Assembly (NCBI RefSeq): GCF_001598915.1
Contig: NZ_BDAP01000001.1
Span: forward strand, 310,001-374,000
DNA length: 64,000 nt
Source: Williamsia muralis NBRC 105860
GTDB taxonomy: Bacteria; Actinomycetota; Actinomycetes; Mycobacteriales; Mycobacteriaceae
Direction of reading: 5' to 3'
The notes below the pieces were generated by a model. The model was not told the DNA's origin and did no database searches. It saw only the letters and a list, made by a program, of their open reading frames with translations. Below, one piece after another: positions 52,265 through 62,079 of this stretch. The position numbers and the translations under genes are program-made. Numbering within the stretch: the stretch's first letter is position 1; every line of letters begins with the position of its first letter.

Positions 52265-53454
52265 TTCGGGATGTCCTGCCACGGGAGGTTCGGACCCAGC
52301 TTGAGTTCGCGCGGGAGATCGAGGATTCGGTCGGCAATCTGACCGAGGAGGATCTCGGTGGTTCCCCCCTCGATGGTGTTGGCCCTCGCCCGTAGATAAT
52401 GGAAGGTCTCAGGCCGGATCGCCGCGTCGTACTCCACCGACCAATCGTCGTAGTCCAGTGCAGCCGACGGATCGAGTTGAGCAAGTAATCGGGTGATGAT
52501 CTGGTTGTTGGTGGCGGCGGTGACCTTGGCTCCCGAGCCCTCCACACCGGGCTCGCCGGAAACCATCAATTGGCGGGTCCGCTCATTCGACAGTCGTGCA
52601 ACCTCTGCGCAAATCCATGCATCTACCACTGCGCTGAACCTGTCACCGGTTCGCAACTCCGGCCGCTTTCTCCACATCTCGGTGAGTCGACCCATGTGGC
52701 CGTCTTCTCTACGTGGCTCGTTGCCGCCGATGATGGCCCGTTCGTTCACCAGTGTTGTGCGTGCGGTGGACCATCCTGCTCCCGGCTCGCTGATCCGGTA
52801 GTTATCGGAGATCCTGACGTCGTCCAGGAAGACCTCGTTGAAGTCCGCCTGGCCGGTGGCCTGGCGAAGTGGCCGAGCGTGCACCCCGGGAGTTGTCATG
52901 TCCAGAAGAAAATAGGTCATACCGGTGTGTTTGGGCGCGGACGGATCAGTTCGGGCCAGCAGCATCGCCCACTTCGAGATGTGCGCGTAAGTGGTCCATA
53001 CCTTCTGGCCGTTGATGATCCAGTCGTCGCCGTCCGCAATGGCGCGCGTGGCCAGCCCTGCCAGGTCCGAGCCGGCCCCTGGTTCGGAGAACAGCTGACA
53101 CCACATTTCTTCGCCCGTCCACAACGGGCGAAGGAGCCGCGACTTCAGTTCGGGTGCGGCATGTGCCAGCAAGGTCGGTGCCGCCATCCCGAGTCCGATC
53201 GGGTTGCGCATGATGTCGGCATGCTCGGCGCCGGCGGCTTCCATGGCCTGCTCCACGTCGGCCTGCAGGCCGCGCTCCCAGCCCAATCCGCCTGAACCCA
53301 CCGGTGCGTGGACCCAGGCCAGCCCCGCGTCGAAGCGGCGCCCGAGGAACTCGATCGCTGACATCGCGGTGGGATCGTTCTGCGCGAGGAAATTGCGAAG
53401 TGTCTGTGCAATACCGTCGCGGCGCGCCGCCGGAGTCTGGTGTGTTGCTGTCAT
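52261..53454 (-). CDS. Acyl-CoA dehydrogenase, first subunit
   Basis: 397 residues. WCQLFSEPGAGSDLAGLATR near residue 115, WIINGQKVWTTYAHISKWAM near 145, and ARANTIEGGTTEILLGQIA near the C-terminus are intact. First gene of a five-gene, fully overlapping minus-strand unit with the second subunit, GntR regulator, hydratase and racemase. The promoter carries the GGTAGCTAATTGA motif. Confidence 0.93.
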   Translation of the reverse strand: MTATHQTPAARRDGIAQTLRNFLAQNDPTAMSAIEFLGRRFDAGLAWVHAPVGSGGLGWERGLQADVEQAMEAAGAEHADIMRNPIGLGMAAPTLLAHAAPELKSRLLRPLWTGEEMWCQLFSEPGAGSDLAGLATRAIADGDDWIINGQKVWTTYAHISKWAMLLARTDPSAPKHTGMTYFLLDMTTPGVHARPLRQATGQADFNEVFLDDVRISDNYRISEPGAGWSTARTTLVNERAIIGGNEPRREDGHMGRLTEMWRKRPELRTGDRFSAVVDAWICAEVARLSNERTRQLMVSGEPGVEGSGAKVTAATNNQIITRLLAQLDPSAALDYDDWSVEYDAAIRPETFHYLRARANTIEGGTTEILLGQIADRILDLPRELKLGPNLPWQDIPK

Positions 53455-53573
53455 CGGGCCAACTCTCTGGAGTCAATTAGCTACCGAAATAGACTGTATC
53501 TGCTGTTACATTCTCTGGGAAGAGGCGGAATAGAGTTAATTCCGCCGACGTTATTGCCCGATTAGGGAGTGTC
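53455..53573. promoter_or_regulatory. Divergent promoter with GGTAGCTAATTGA motif
   Basis: 119 bases. TCAATTAGCTACC at 53473-53485 reads GGTAGCTAATTGA on the minus strand, 11 of 13 positions identical to the palindrome at 27715-27727. It lies about 20 bases upstream of the dehydrogenase ATG (53454), a position suited to repression. GGGAG before 53574 serves the plus-strand LLM gene. Confidence 0.5.
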
Positions 53574-54623
53574 ATGACAACAGAGATGAAAACCTCGGCA
53601 GCGCTTGACGTGGCGATCGACCCGGGGATGGGCAGGGTCGGCGAGATCGCGGCCGATGTGGAGCGAAGCGGCTTCGGCGGAATGTTCCTCGGGGAAACGT
53701 GCCACGACCCCCTGCTGTTGCTGGCGGCCGCATCCCAGACGACATCGACCTTGCGTCTGGGTACCAGCATCTATGTGGCGTTCGCCCGTAGTCCCATGGT
53801 GACGGCGATCGCCGCGAACGACGTCCAGGCCCTGTCGGCAGGCCGATTGACGCTGGGTCTGGGAAGTCAGGTCAAGCCGCACATCACCCGCAGGTTCTCG
53901 ATGCCGTGGTCGCGGCCGGCAGCACGGATGCGCGAGTATGTGCTCGCCCTGCGGGCGATCTGGGCGAGCTGGGAGAACTCTGCCCCGCTGCGATTCGAGG
54001 GTGAGTTCTACACACACAGCTTGATGACCCCGATGTTCGATCCAGGGCCCAATCCATACGGGAATCCGCCGGTGATCGTCGCCGGGGTCGGTGAGCACAT
54101 GACCCGGGTGGCCGGGGAGGTGGCCGATGGCCTGCTGGTGCATTCCTTTGTCACCAAACGCTATCTCCAGGAGGTTCTGTTGCCCAATGTCGAAGGTGCA
54201 CTCGCGGCGGCCGGTCGCTCCCGGGCACAGTTCGAGGTGATCGTCTCTCCCATGTTCGCCACCGGTTCTACCGACGAGGAGGTTGCCGAGGCGCGGGAGT
54301 TCGTCCGCGGTCAGATTGCCTTCTACGGTTCGACGCCGGCGTATCGCGGTGTCCTCGATGTGCACGGCTGGGCCGGTTTGCACGAGGATCTGTACCGCCT
54401 GTCCAAGCAGGGAGATTGGGCGCAGATGCCGTTGATGGTGTCCGACGAGGTGGTCGACGAATTCGCCGTGTCGGCTCCGGTTGAGCGTGCGGCAGCCGAG
54501 GTCGACCGGCGTTGGGGTCCGGTGGCCGACCGGATCTCGGTGACGGCAGCCACCGACGCTGCGCTGTCGGCCTGGCGGGACGCACCGAAGTTCTACGGTG
54601 GTCGGTCCCAATCAGATAAATGA
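53574..54623 (+). CDS. LLM-class F420/flavin-dependent oxidoreductase
   Basis: 349 residues, TIM-barrel luciferase-like protein. SGFGGMFLGETCHDPLLLL near residue 35, DVQALSAGRLTLGLGSQVKP near residue 85 and HITRRFSMPWSRPAARMREY are characteristic of the F420-dependent TIGR03617-type mycobacterial subgroup. More distant from the 19539 and 30121 products than those are from each other. Stands alone on the plus strand, divergent from the 53454 unit. Confidence 0.9.
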   Translation: MTTEMKTSAALDVAIDPGMGRVGEIAADVERSGFGGMFLGETCHDPLLLLAAASQTTSTLRLGTSIYVAFARSPMVTAIAANDVQALSAGRLTLGLGSQVKPHITRRFSMPWSRPAARMREYVLALRAIWASWENSAPLRFEGEFYTHSLMTPMFDPGPNPYGNPPVIVAGVGEHMTRVAGEVADGLLVHSFVTKRYLQEVLLPNVEGALAAAGRSRAQFEVIVSPMFATGSTDEEVAEAREFVRGQIAFYGSTPAYRGVLDVHGWAGLHEDLYRLSKQGDWAQMPLMVSDEVVDEFAVSAPVERAAAEVDRRWGPVADRISVTAATDAALSAWRDAPKFYGGRSQSDK

Positions 54624-55729
<1,106 letters not shown>

Positions 55730-55772
55730 CACCGCCAGGACGCCGGGCCCCGTCGGATGGTCCCCGGATCGA

Positions 55773-55813
55773 CGAGAACGGCGATCCGCACACTGTGCGG
55801 ATCGCCGTTCTCG
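55773..55813. terminator. 19-base perfect hairpin between convergent genes
   Basis: CGAGAACGGCGATCCGCAC / GTGCGGATCGCCGTTCTCG with a 3-base loop lies between the stops at 55729 (plus) and 55827 (minus). It is the longest perfect stem seen in the window and probably terminates both transcripts. Confidence 0.85.
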
Positions 55814-55826
55814 ATGCCGAGTGTCG

Positions 55827-56999
55827 TCAGACGCGCGGGAAGTTGAGCATCCGGCGAGCGTTGGTCTCGGTGATCATCTCGACCTCGTTGTCAGGAACGT
55901 TGGCGAGTACCTCGGCCGCGCGCTTGCGGCTGTTCGGCCAGTTCGAGTCCGAGTGCGGGTAGTCGATCTCCAGCATGATGCGGTCGATCCCCGCCTTGTG
56001 GCGGTTCTCGACACCGAACTCATCGTCGATGAAGCAGCCCCAGAAGTGCTTGAAGTAGAGATCTGAGGGACGGCTGTCGAAATCGATCGGCTGGTAGTAG
56101 CGGTGACGCTCCCAGACGAAGTCGGCCCGTTCGAGGATGTACGGGATCCACCCGATGCCACCCTCGGCCAGCGAGAATTGCAGTTTCGGATGCCGTTGCA
56201 GCACACCGGAGAACATGAGATCCACCAACGACCACATCAGGTTCGTGGAGAACACGGTGATCGCCACCGCGAAGGGTGCGTCGGGCAGTACTACCTGACC
56301 GGGTATCGCTTTTGTTCCCGAGAACGAGAAGCCGGGAACATACGATCCGGAGCCGAAGTGCAGGGACAGCACCTGACCGGTCTCCTCGCAGGCGTCCCAC
56401 ACCGGTTCCCAATAGGTCTTGTCGTGGAACGACGGCAATCCCAGCGGAACAGGAGCGTCCGGGAAGCTGATGGTGCGTGAACCCATGGCGGCGGTTCGGC
56501 GGATCTCCGCGGCGGACAGTTCCGGATCCCACATCGGAATCAGCGACATCGGGATGAATCGGCTGGGCGCGGTGGCGCACCACTCGTCGATGTAGAAGTC
56601 GTTCCAGGCCTTGACATTCAGGAGCGCAAGATCTTTGTCCTTGGCACGCTGGAAGACGCCGCCGCCGAAGCCGGGAAGAGACGGGAAGCACAGCGCCGCT
56701 TCCACACCGTCGACGTCCATGTCCTTCACCCGGGCCTTGGGGTCATAGCAACCGGGAATCATGTCTTCGTAACGGACCGGATCGATGCCCCACTCCTCCG
56801 GGGGCTTGCCGGCCACGGCGTTGAGACCTACCGTCGGGAAGATGTCACCGTCGTAGTGCCACACGTGCTTATTGTTCTGCTCGATGATCCGTGGGCCACG
56901 CTCTTTGAGCTTTTCTGGAAGGCGATCCTGCCACACCATGGGGTGCTCGATGAGGTGGTCGTCGACCGAGACGATCTGGTGATAGTCCTGCAGTGGCAT
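55827..56999 (-). CDS. Amidohydrolase family protein
   Basis: 390 residues. VSVDDHLIEHPMVWQDRLPE at the N-terminus (D-D-H in place of HxH), VLSLHFGSGSYVPG near residue 220 and MLEIDYPHSDSNWPNSRK near residue 350 provide metal/catalytic ligands of the amidohydrolase-2 (ACMSD/gamma-resorcylate decarboxylase-like) family. Single gene with divergent promoter facing the 57292 group. Function could be hydrolysis or non-oxidative decarboxylation; substrate unknown. Confidence 0.9.
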   Translation of the reverse strand: MPLQDYHQIVSVDDHLIEHPMVWQDRLPEKLKERGPRIIEQNNKHVWHYDGDIFPTVGLNAVAGKPPEEWGIDPVRYEDMIPGCYDPKARVKDMDVDGVEAALCFPSLPGFGGGVFQRAKDKDLALLNVKAWNDFYIDEWCATAPSRFIPMSLIPMWDPELSAAEIRRTAAMGSRTISFPDAPVPLGLPSFHDKTYWEPVWDACEETGQVLSLHFGSGSYVPGFSFSGTKAIPGQVVLPDAPFAVAITVFSTNLMWSLVDLMFSGVLQRHPKLQFSLAEGGIGWIPYILERADFVWERHRYYQPIDFDSRPSDLYFKHFWGCFIDDEFGVENRHKAGIDRIMLEIDYPHSDSNWPNSRKRAAEVLANVPDNEVEMITETNARRMLNFPRV

Positions 57000-57291
57000 T
57001 GTTGCGTCTCCTTTGACGAGGATCGTTGGCTGCTCGTCCTAAGCGGAAGTATCTAACTGATTGGCCTATTTCGGCCGCCATTCCAGTGAACCAGATCACG
57101 TCACCAGATGCGAGGCATTGGCGCACCTTTTTTGGCTATCTTGTTTGGCTTCGGTCGGGCCGCCGGTCAGGGGTCCAGTTCAGCGCTGGGTCGGCGACGG
57201 CGATGGTCCTCGATAAGCGCATTTATTAACCTGATTGCGACTGACCGAGTACGATTCTGGTCAGATACCGTTCGAGACGATGGAGGTCGCG
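57000..57291. promoter_or_regulatory. Divergent control region
   Basis: 292 bases. TAACTGATTG at 57054-57063 lies 55 bases upstream of the amidohydrolase start; TTAACCTGATTG at 57227-57237 is a looser copy near the plus-strand genes. CTGACC (57241-57246) and GGTCAG (57259-57264) form an inverted repeat around TACGAT, a possible -10 element for the 57292 unit. No gene is supported between. Confidence 0.45.
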
Positions 57292-57573
57292 ATGGCGGAG
57301 AACGTTGGTAACGCCCCAGAGCGTGACGACAAGGACGATCACGATCTGCTCACCTACAGTGAGGCGGCCGTCCGGTTGCACGAGGAGATCGAGTCCCTCA
57401 AACAGCGGGTGCGTGACCTCGGTGCCGCCGGAGAGTCGGAAGCGCTGACGAAGGCCCAGGAACGACTGGCCGCCCTGGAAGGCGCTCGCGATCGCAACAG
57501 CCGGCAGCCCATCAACGACGAGAACTTCGAAAAGTTCTTCGGCTACAAGGGCGTTGCGAGACGGAACGTCTGA
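57292..57573 (+). CDS. Small acidic coiled-coil hypothetical protein
   Basis: 93 residues from ATG at 57292, with GGAGG five bases upstream. Highly charged and helical: LLTYSEAAVRLHEEIESLKQ then RVRDLGAAGESEALTKAQER with heptad-like leucine spacing, ending in a conserved-looking ENFEKFFGYKG. No membrane segment or known catalytic motif. Directly abuts a hot-dog protein gene, then an alpha/beta hydrolase; probably an accessory of this unit. Family not recognised. Confidence 0.75.
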   Translation: MAENVGNAPERDDKDDHDLLTYSEAAVRLHEEIESLKQRVRDLGAAGESEALTKAQERLAALEGARDRNSRQPINDENFEKFFGYKGVARRNV

Positions 57574-57999
57574 GTGCGGCGGTCCGCGGCACTGGTCAAG
57601 GTCTACACCGCTCCACTCGCTCACCGTCCTGAGCGTGACGGCACCATCCCCGGCAGCGCACACGTGCCCTTCTACCTTGCGATGGAGTACTCCGCGGCCG
57701 CGTGGCGTTCGCTGCTCGTCGAGACGTGCGGCGATCTGCTCACCGCCGGCGACCTCGGTGTTGTGGACGTGTCCGCGCAGTTCTCTCGCGAGATGTTCGT
57801 CGGCGAGGCGTCGGCCGAGGTGAGCCTGGTCCGACTCGGTTCCAGCAGTCTGGGGTTTCGGGTCGCCATCTTCCAGGACGGCGCGGCATGTGCGGTGATC
57901 ACCAACGTTCTCGTGCGACTTGCCCCCGGCCGCACCAGTTCACTACCTCTGACGCCCGCCCAACGTGCCGCACTGAGCCGAGTTCTGATAGAGCAGTGA
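57574..57999 (+). CDS. Hot-dog fold thioesterase-like protein
   Basis: 141 residues from GTG at 57574, immediately after the preceding stop. HVPFYLAMEYSAAAWRSLLV forms the central helix entry, DVSAQFSREMFVGEASAEVS and VRLGSSSLGFRVAIFQD the strands of a FcbC/YbgC-type hot-dog fold. The usual helix aspartate or glutamate is replaced by Glu in MEYSAAAW. Likely acyl-CoA thioesterase; substrate unknown. Confidence 0.8.
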   Translation: MRRSAALVKVYTAPLAHRPERDGTIPGSAHVPFYLAMEYSAAAWRSLLVETCGDLLTAGDLGVVDVSAQFSREMFVGEASAEVSLVRLGSSSLGFRVAIFQDGAACAVITNVLVRLAPGRTSSLPLTPAQRAALSRVLIEQ

Positions 58000-58061
58000 G
58001 GTAGGGCCACGCGTTGCGCGCGACGTGGCGGGAAACGTCAACGACAAGACCAGGAGATCCG

Positions 58062-58970
58062 TTGGGTACAGAAAAAGCCACTGGAAACAAGCGTGTTGAT
58101 CTGCCTGGCGCCGGACTCACGATGGCTGCCGATCGCTGGTCCGACGCCACCGGTCCAGACAAGGGAGTGGTCGTGCTGTTGCACGGCGGCGGACAGACCC
58201 GGCATTCGTGGCGTGCGACGGGTGAGCGGTTGGGAGGGCTCGGTTGGATCGCCTACGCCGTCGACCTTCGTGGCCACGGCGACAGCGAGTGGGCCGAGCA
58301 GGGCGAATATGGTCTCACCGCTCACCTCGGTGATGTGCTGGCCCTCGTCGGCGAGATCCGTCGCCGCGAACCCGGACTGCCGATTGCGCTTGTGGGTGCA
58401 TCCCTCGGTGGGGTGGTGTCGCTGATCGCCACCGGGGAGAACCCGGGTATTGCGCAGGCACTGGTGCTTGTCGATGTTGTGGTGAAAGTCGAGGAGACCG
58501 GGAGCGCCCGGGTGCGCGATTTCATGATGAGTGCGCCGGACGGATTTGAGAGTCTCGAAGACGCGTCGGCCGCGATCGCGTCGTACAACCCGCATCGGCG
58601 GCGGAGCGGCAGCCTCGAGGGCTTGAAGAAGAACCTGCGTCTTCGCGGCGGCCGATGGCACTGGCACTGGGATCCTCGCAGCATGGACATCGACTACACG
58701 CAGACCAATCCCGAGCTCCCCAATAGCGCTGTGTCGTATGAGCGGTCCAAGAGTGCCGCGCGCGACATCACGTGCCCGGTGCTGCTCGTCCGGGGCAAGA
58801 TGTCCGACGTCGTGTCGGACGAAGGTGTGGCCGAGATGCGCGAACTCGTTCCGCAGACGCGTGTGGTGGATATCCGAGACGCCGGCCACATGGTGGCGGG
58901 TGACGACAACGATGTATTCACCGACGGACTGGTCGAGTTCCTCGACACCTCGATCTCCATATCTCGCTGA
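58062..58970 (+). CDS. Alpha/beta hydrolase
   Basis: 302 residues from TTG at 58062 with CAGGAG upstream; the longer in-frame GTG start lacks a ribosome site. LLHGGGQTRHSW oxyanion segment, DLRGHGDSEWAEQGEYGL, nucleophile elbow LVGASLGGVVSL near residue 110, and DAGHMVAGDDNDVF with the catalytic histidine. Resembles peroxidase-like or epoxide/ester hydrolases rather than the ring-fission hydrolase at 6095. Convergent with the ligase at 59010; the 39 bases between show no hairpin. Confidence 0.9.
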   Translation: MGTEKATGNKRVDLPGAGLTMAADRWSDATGPDKGVVVLLHGGGQTRHSWRATGERLGGLGWIAYAVDLRGHGDSEWAEQGEYGLTAHLGDVLALVGEIRRREPGLPIALVGASLGGVVSLIATGENPGIAQALVLVDVVVKVEETGSARVRDFMMSAPDGFESLEDASAAIASYNPHRRRSGSLEGLKKNLRLRGGRWHWHWDPRSMDIDYTQTNPELPNSAVSYERSKSAARDITCPVLLVRGKMSDVVSDEGVAEMRELVPQTRVVDIRDAGHMVAGDDNDVFTDGLVEFLDTSISISR

Positions 58971-59009
58971 CAACCGCGGGACGGGCACACCAAGTCGGTG
59001 GAAAAAGCG

Positions 59010-60479
59010 TCAGACCAGGGGGCGCCGAGCCAGCTCTTCGACCTCGCCGAGACGGCGTCGCTGTACCTTGCCGACTCCCGGATCGCGCGGAAGCGCGTCC
59101 GTCTGGATCATCCACGCCGGTCGCATGAACCTCGGCAGGTCGTCGAGAAGCCCGGACACCGCGGAGGGATCGGGACTGCCGACGATGTAGACGGCAAGCT
59201 CTGCGGTGTCCTCGGTGGTCCACGCCGAAGCTTCCTCCACGCCTTCGAGTTTCGCGAAGACGCTGTCGAGATACGACAGGGGTACGTACTCGCCCCTCAT
59301 CCGGACCGATTCGCCCATCCGCTCGATGAACACCAGTTCATCGCCTTCGGCCCGGCCACGATCACCGGTGCGGATCCATCCGTGGTCGGCGGGAGTCGGG
59401 TTCACCACCCCATCCCGCAGATAGCCGCTCAGGAACACCCCGGGACGCTGCGCGCGGAGCTCGATCTCACCGTCGGTGCCGAGGCGCCACTCGACGCCGG
59501 GCCGGGCTCTGCCCGCCAGCGCGGTCATGCCCTCCGGAATGCTCACCCGTTCTCCGTGTCGCCACAACCTAGTGTGGGTCAATCCACCGAACTCGGTGGA
59601 ACCATAGCCCGCGACCCCGAGTGAAATACGGAAACGACTCAGGAATTCCTCGTTGGCGAAGAATGCGGCGCGCACCGTGTGTGTGCCGGTGGGCCCCGGA
59701 GTCTTGAGCAGGATCTGAACCGGGGGTCCGTGCAAGATCAGGACGGTCGCATGGTATTCGGCGACCGTCGCCCAGAACCGGGATGCCGAGAAGCGCGGTG
59801 AGGTGGCAAAGTCCGACAGCCCACACACAGCGCCCATCAGTCCGTATCCGAGTGGGTTGATTTGGAACAGCGGCAACGGCGCGTACACGACGTCGGCGGG
59901 CGACAGGCAGAAGGTTTCCGCCACATACTGGCCGAGCTCGAGCAGATAGCGGTGCGATTGTGCGCACAGTTTGGGCTTTCCCGACGTACCCGAGGTGTAC
60001 ATCAGCGTGGCGATGTCGAGCGGGTCGCGGTCGGTTCCCCAGTCGCCTCGCCGATCACCGGCCCGCAGCACCCCGTCAACGGATACGGCGCCGGACAGCA
60101 CGGCCGAATAGTCGATCTGGTGACCGTCGCCTGCCGCGACCGACCCGGACTCAGAGGCGACTGCAGCGGCATGCACCTCGCCGATGGGGTCGGCCATCAA
60201 ATCGGCCGGATACTCGGGGTTCATCATGATCGCCTGCAGTCCGGCGATCTGTGCCGCGAACCAGAACACCGTGTACTCGAGGGAATTGGTGCCGACGAGG
60301 ACGAGGGTGGATCCAGGACGCAGGCCGAGGTCGGACAGTGCTGCCGAGACCCGCTGTGCCGCATCGATCGCCACGCCGAGGGTGGTGGACGATTCGCCCA
60401 CGTCGATCCTGAGATCAGGACGTTCGCCGGCGGCCCGCAGCAGGCGCTCGGCGAGATTCAGAGCGGTCGCCGAACTCAC
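59010..60479 (-). CDS. Acyl-CoA synthetase (AMP-forming)
   Basis: 489 residues from GTG at 60479, overlapping the dehydrogenase stop (GTGA); the much longer open frame upstream lies inside that gene and is not used. P-loop LMYTSGTSGKPKLCAQSHRY, YGSTEFGGLTH adenylate motif, TGDRGRAEGDELVFIERMGE hinge and the lysine in GVGKVQRRRL are present. The tail after GESVRMRGEYVPLSYLD departs from typical fatty-acid ligases, resembling crotonobetaine/carnitine-CoA ligase-like enzymes. Last gene of the 63259-59010 set. Confidence 0.9.
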   Translation of the reverse strand: MSSATALNLAERLLRAAGERPDLRIDVGESSTTLGVAIDAAQRVSAALSDLGLRPGSTLVLVGTNSLEYTVFWFAAQIAGLQAIMMNPEYPADLMADPIGEVHAAAVASESGSVAAGDGHQIDYSAVLSGAVSVDGVLRAGDRRGDWGTDRDPLDIATLMYTSGTSGKPKLCAQSHRYLLELGQYVAETFCLSPADVVYAPLPLFQINPLGYGLMGAVCGLSDFATSPRFSASRFWATVAEYHATVLILHGPPVQILLKTPGPTGTHTVRAAFFANEEFLSRFRISLGVAGYGSTEFGGLTHTRLWRHGERVSIPEGMTALAGRARPGVEWRLGTDGEIELRAQRPGVFLSGYLRDGVVNPTPADHGWIRTGDRGRAEGDELVFIERMGESVRMRGEYVPLSYLDSVFAKLEGVEEASAWTTEDTAELAVYIVGSPDPSAVSGLLDDLPRFMRPAWMIQTDALPRDPGVGKVQRRRLGEVEELARRPLV

Positions 60480-61630
60480 CGGAGCCCGCCGAGGTCGTCG
60501 GAGCGCAAGATCTGCTTCGCGATGAAGTTGCGCAACACTTCCCGTGACCCACCGGCGGTCCGGAGAACTTTGATGTCGGCGAGCGTGCGCCAGTACGGCT
60601 GGTCGTTGTAGAGGCCGTGTCCGCCGACGAGACCGAACATCACCTTGCCGGTGAGTTCGGCGGCATCGATGGCCGCGGACTTCGCGAGCGAGGTGGCAAA
60701 CGACGGGTCCGCACCGGACGCGATCATCGTCGCAGCTTCGTCCCGAAACCGGATGGCAGCCGAAATCGCCTGGTAGCAGTCTGTCAACTCCCACTGCAGG
60801 CGCTGGAAGTCGGTGACCACGTTCTTTCCGACCTCACGTGCGCCCGCGTAGTCGACCGCCTCGATGAATCCTCGGCGTGCCAATCCGATGAGTTCGCTGG
60901 CATTTCCGAGCCGGCTGGTGTTGAAGGTGCTCAGGAAGGTCTTCAGGCCCTGGCCGGGCGAGCCGAGGACCGCTGACGACGGGACTCGCACGTCGTCGAA
61001 GTCGACTCGGCGGTGGGGATCAGCCGAAGACCGATCGGATCGGTGGCTCGGGTTGTCACGCCGGGTGTGTCCATCGGCACCAGGAATGCGGTGAGACCTT
61101 CGTCGGCGACCGCGTACACCACGGTGAGACTGCTCTCCGCGCCCAGGTTGACGTACGTCTTGCGCCCGTTGATCACCCACACATCACCGTCGCGTACCGC
61201 GGTCGAGGTGACCGATCGTAGCGCCGAGCCGACCCCGGGTTCTGAGATCGATTCACTGAAGACGATGTCGCCCTTGGCCAATCCCGGCAGCAGTTCGGCC
61301 TTCTGCTCATCGGTACCCCAATCGAGCAGCCACAGTTCGCCCTGGATGGCCGTCTGCGGTGAGACGATGCCGAGTCGACCCACCTCCTCGGCGACAACGC
61401 AGTACTCCCAGATGCCACCTCCGCTGCCCCCGAACTCCGGCGGCGTCACCGAGCCCACCCAGCCGCGACGGCCCATCTCCCGGTAGAGATCAAGGGGGAA
61501 CTCGCCCCGGCGTTCAGCGTCGTCGAATGTGCGACGGTGCTCGGCGGCAAACCGCCAGATCCTTGCGCAGTGCGGCGGTCTCGCTACTGTTCGCGGAGGT
61601 GATCTCGCCTGACTGTGTACCGGATGCCAT
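60476..61630 (-). pseudogene. Acyl-CoA dehydrogenase interrupted by two frameshifts
   Basis: ATG at 61630 (GAAGGG upstream) opens a frame MASGTQSGEITSANSSETAA that fails after about 24 codons; the next frame resumes with RFAAEHRRTFDDAERRGEFP and continues through DIVFSESISEPGVGSALRSV to PIGLRLIPT; a third frame resumes with RRVDFDDVRVPSSAVLG and ends normally with GGSREVLRNFIAKQI. Breaks are near 61552-61557 and at the G run 61015-61018 (one G short). Restored, the enzyme would be about 384 residues with all domains. Two indels in one gene favour real decay or a poor sequence stretch. Confidence 0.85.
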
Positions 61631-61641
61631 GTGGTGGCCCT

Positions 61642-62079
61642 TCACTCTTCGATGAGTCGGAACTGGGGGAGTGTCACTCCGTCGAGTGTGTCGTCGAAAT
61701 GGACTTCGACACGTGCACCGACCGCGACGTCGGCCGGTGCGCAATCGGTGACATTGGTGATGACAAACAATCTCGGCTGTTCGTCGAGCTCGATCATCGC
61801 CACCACATGCGGAGGCCGGTCCCGGTATCCGGCAACCCTGCTGCCATGCACGGTGATTCGGCTGTAGATCGTTCCCTTGCCCGACATGTCACGCCAATCG
61901 AGCGCATCGCCGCGGTGGCACCCGGGGCAGCGGGCGACCGGAGCGTGGATGAATCGTTCACAAAGGCCGCACCTCTGGATGGCGAGGGCGCCGCGGGAGG
62001 CCGACTCCCAGTAAGGGCGGGTGACGTCATCGACAATCGGTTTCATCCGGCCGGACCCCGCCTGCGTGGTGCCGGTCAT
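61642..62079 (-). CDS. DUF35 zinc-ribbon/OB-fold protein
   Basis: 145 residues from ATG at 62079, overlapping the Ltp-like stop by ATGA. Zinc ribbon CGLCERFIHAPVARCPGC is intact near residues 36-53, followed by OB-fold segments GTIYSRITVHGSRVAGYRD and PPHVVAMIELDEQPRLFVIT. Partner for the 62076 Ltp-like protein, forming a ChsH2/Ltp2-type pair. Similar in its OB core (PPxVxAxIELDEQPxL) to the DUF35 protein at 34949. Confidence 0.92.
   Translation of the reverse strand: MTGTTQAGSGRMKPIVDDVTRPYWESASRGALAIQRCGLCERFIHAPVARCPGCHRGDALDWRDMSGKGTIYSRITVHGSRVAGYRDRPPHVVAMIELDEQPRLFVITNVTDCAPADVAVGARVEVHFDDTLDGVTLPQFRLIEE

Noticed and set aside
53562-54611. 349-codon minus-strand frame opposite the LLM gene
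   Set aside because: Exact mirror of the LLM gene's third-position bias; no motifs and no ribosome site.
60480-60794. N-terminal extension of the ligase at 59010
   Set aside because: The extra 105 codons lie inside the dehydrogenase gene, lack ligase similarity, and GTG at 60479 gives the normal overlap.
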